Shown: positions 62,132-64,000 of the stretch, one piece after another
How the letters are laid out: every line of letters begins with the position of its first letter
Numbering within the stretch: the stretch's first letter is position 1
Assembly (NCBI GenBank): GCA_028564675.1
Contig: JAOVVO010000005.1
Location: forward strand, 415,073-479,072
Direction: 5' to 3'
DNA from: Onchocerca lupi
Lineage: Eukaryota > Nematoda > Chromadorea > Rhabditida > Onchocercidae
DNA: 64,000 nt
Position numbers and translations under genes: made by a program
The notes under the pieces: generated by a model
The model's input: the letters and a program-made list of their open reading frames with translations, nothing else
What the model was told of the DNA's origin: nothing
Database searches by the model: none

Positions 62132-63775
62132 TTCATAAAAGAATACTTTTAGCTTTCAAATGCAACAAACCATTAAAAATAGCGATAATTCCCTGTGGTA
62201 ATTCAGTACATAAAAATATGGAAACCATCAGAAGGAGCATATAGGTAGTACGGTCATTGTAACTTTTGTCCTTGGCTCTATCTCGTAACAGAGCGATTCG
62301 TTTCTTTTTATTCTTGGCCAATTTTATCAACAGAAAATATGTTAAGCACAGCAGTAACATGCACGGTGCCAACTGAAACGTAACTTTTAGGAAATACGTG
62401 TACGTGACATATTCGTGGTTGCGTATTATCAATGGATTACGGGGAAAAATATGATATAATCATTGAGTACTAACATAATTTATCAGCTAAAAACTATTGA
62501 ACGATTTAGCAAAAATCTTACTTTCATCATGATTCCAGTAAGCCATAAATTCAACTTGAGCAGGAAGCAATCATTACTGACGAACATTTTGGAAAGCCCG
62601 ATAGTGTATTTGTTAGTAGCGGAATTTGGATCGGGTATTGAAAAATTTTTGGGAAGAATCGTTGTCGATTTGATTAAAAACGAATTGTTCTCCTGTGGCA
62701 GAATATCATGCGCCAGCAATGTAGAAATGCACAAAGCGAAAATTGCAAGAGCTATCAATAATGATATCAGCCTGAAAAGTTTTATAAATCATGATAAGTC
62801 TTTATCATACAAATATTCTGTACTCTAACTGATCTATCATTGATCACGAAATTATTTAAAAATATTCTTTATGTAATTAATCCATTTAAAATTAGACTAT
62901 CTTAATTTCATATATCAAAAAACTAACCTAGCAATTCTAGTTTCAAGAAGTCGACTACGTTGCGTTTGCATTGAACACAGTCGAATATAACTGATGAAAA
63001 CGAGAAGATATAGCGATATACTGTGCAATGCAGTACTTAGCACCACGTGTAGTTTGAGCAATAATACCCAACCGTAGGAATATCCTCCAGTACTGCTTGT
63101 GTAGAATTCATATCGTAATAAATAAATCTTAATTAATTCAATAAAGAATACAGTAACACAAGGATACGGTAAAAATGATTTAAATATGCTAGTAGAATCT
63201 GGAAACTTTCAATATTCCCTATTTATTGAATATCGCGTAGGATAGTAAAAGATCTGCGATAGAAATTAAAACTAGGTAAGCTTTAGATCCTTTTGACATG
63301 ACGCACTTTAAGTGTTCAATAATGAAATTCGACATCACAATTATAAAAATTTATCTTGCTCTAGGCAGAAAAAAAAAGTTTTACTTCACTCAATTTTTTT
63401 TTTAATTTTATAAATGTTTAATTTTACTCTAAGAAAAAAAAAAAAGAATAACTGCTGCTAATATTTCTTTTTTCACAGGACTCCATCTTTACCGAAATTC
63501 TTCATTAAAATGCTCTAAATTAACAATGGATGGCCAATCAATTTAGACGGCTAAGTTTTTAAAAATAATGATATTGTTATCAATTATCAAATATCATACT
63601 CACAGCATATGAACTCATAGTACCAATATCAGCCAGTGCTATGCAAATGAGAACAGTATGAACTGAAGATCGTAACATGGATGGTCTTCTGAGGATCCAA
63701 ATATGTGTACAATTTGCCAATAATCCAAACAAACACAGTAGCATACTGACATATTTATGAAATATACGATAAAAC
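60662..63775 (-). CDS. DMSR-type (myosuppressin/FMRFamide-like peptide) G-protein coupled receptor, 5' end outside window
   Basis: Rhodopsin-class receptor for FMRFamide-like neuropeptides. Minus-strand exons: 63775-63604, 63127-62928, 62771-62522, 62372-62171, 61662-61506 and 60713-60662 (TAA). Phases match at every junction (0, 2, 0, 1, 2). TM1-TM2: VSMLLCLFGLLAN, then VHTVLICIALADIG. TM3: YSYGWVLLLKLHVV, then LYLLVFISYIRL. TM4 is in exon 3 (LISLLIALAIFALCIS). Extracellular loop 2 has a Cys (SNDCFLLKLN) leading into TM5 (WLTGIMMKLAPCMLLLCLTY). The third loop is basic (KNKKKRIALLRDRAKDK). TM6 is MLLLMVSIFLCTELPQGIIA, carrying the TELPQG signature of DMSR receptors. TM7 is VLDVLSLINCYVGFTVYF, followed by SRYRRTFYSIFF. 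The N-terminal exon lies beyond 64000. The final 17-codon exon is inferred from phase and a TTCTTAG acceptor. Family firm, paralog number not assignable. Confidence 0.92.
62101..62130 (+). repeat. Poly(T) tract
   Basis: A run of about 30 T in an intron of the DMSR-like receptor gene, between exons 62171-62372 and 61506-61662. Confidence 0.85.
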
Positions 63776-64000
63776 CTGCAAAGGGATTTTCTAATTTCAT
63801 CCTCAAAAAACGAAAATATATGTTTACTTTGTTAAAGTTTTAGATTGATCCAATTGACGTGGATAAAATGATGGAAAATCATTTGTTTCTTTTTTTTTTT
63901 TTTTGTTCGAATGAAGTTGCACATTTTTCAATCATAATAATTTTTGCAACTATATTCAGTAATTATTGCTGCTCTTTAATTAGATTTATACATATATATA

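Noticed and set aside
62463..62828. 121-codon plus-strand ORF
   Set aside because: Antisense to receptor exon 62522-62771, which encodes the TM4/loop-2 region in phase with its neighbours.
1..64000. CRISPR array, tRNA, rRNA, prokaryotic operon or defence system
   Set aside because: None seen. Gene structure is intron-rich and eukaryotic throughout.

Overview
The window looks like AT-rich nuclear DNA of a nematode, most likely a filarial (onchocercid) worm. Reasons seen in the sequence: splice acceptors of TTTTCAG/TTTTAG type, many small exons separated by both short and multi-kilobase AT-rich introns, a worm-type DMSR peptide receptor, a MAB-10-like NAB protein, a DH-PH-SH3 ephexin, and a decayed BEL/Pao retrotransposon. 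The species assignment is inference. No bacterial, organellar, rRNA or tRNA signal was seen. Gene models were built by hand from splice signals plus codon-phase matching, so exon edges are hypotheses except where a conserved domain fixes the frame.

Layout. (1) 1-16680, plus strand: a large ephexin-type RhoGEF gene. It has a proline-rich, disordered N-terminal half (including a 21-nt microexon and a GC-AG intron), then an LYQ-type regulatory tyrosine segment, DH, PH and SH3 domains and a short tail. (2) 18978-19964, minus: a four-exon, 110-codon protein with a PPPPPP stretch and one C-terminal membrane segment. (3) 21127-22015: a pair of ~100-bp inverted arms (foldback/MITE-like), followed by a perfect 21-bp hairpin at 22311-22354. 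(4) 22484-23032, plus: a small predicted secreted protein. (5) 23884-25049, minus: a five-exon, ~161-aa coiled-coil-like protein invisible to simple ORF calling. (6) 26822-27187, plus: the 3' exons of an unidentified gene. (7) 28848-30790, minus: a decayed coiled-coil pseudogene fused to a decayed BEL/Pao gag-protease region. (8) 34.7-41 kb: islands of higher GC and open frames in otherwise AT-rich DNA, including a possible neuropeptide-like precursor at 38737-38940. These may be promoter, 5' exon or intronic regulatory sequence of the next gene. (9) 43648-49919, plus: eleven exons of a NAB-family transcriptional cofactor (mab-10 ortholog) with NCD1 and NCD2 domains. A possible LIN-41-type hairpin lies just after its stop. 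(10) 51778-52395, minus: a two-exon, 107-aa protein of unknown function. (11) 60662-63775, minus: six exons of a DMSR/myosuppressin-type FMRFamide-like peptide GPCR whose 5' end runs off the window.

How the genes relate: they look like independent eukaryotic transcription units, not an operon. The recognisable ones point to neuromuscular and developmental signalling: Rho GTPase activation (ephexin), neuropeptide reception (DMSR) and EGR/LIN-29-dependent transcription in the heterochronic pathway (NAB/MAB-10). I found no prokaryote-style defence or other new multi-gene system. The most novel material is the set of short, intron-broken, apparently lineage-restricted genes.
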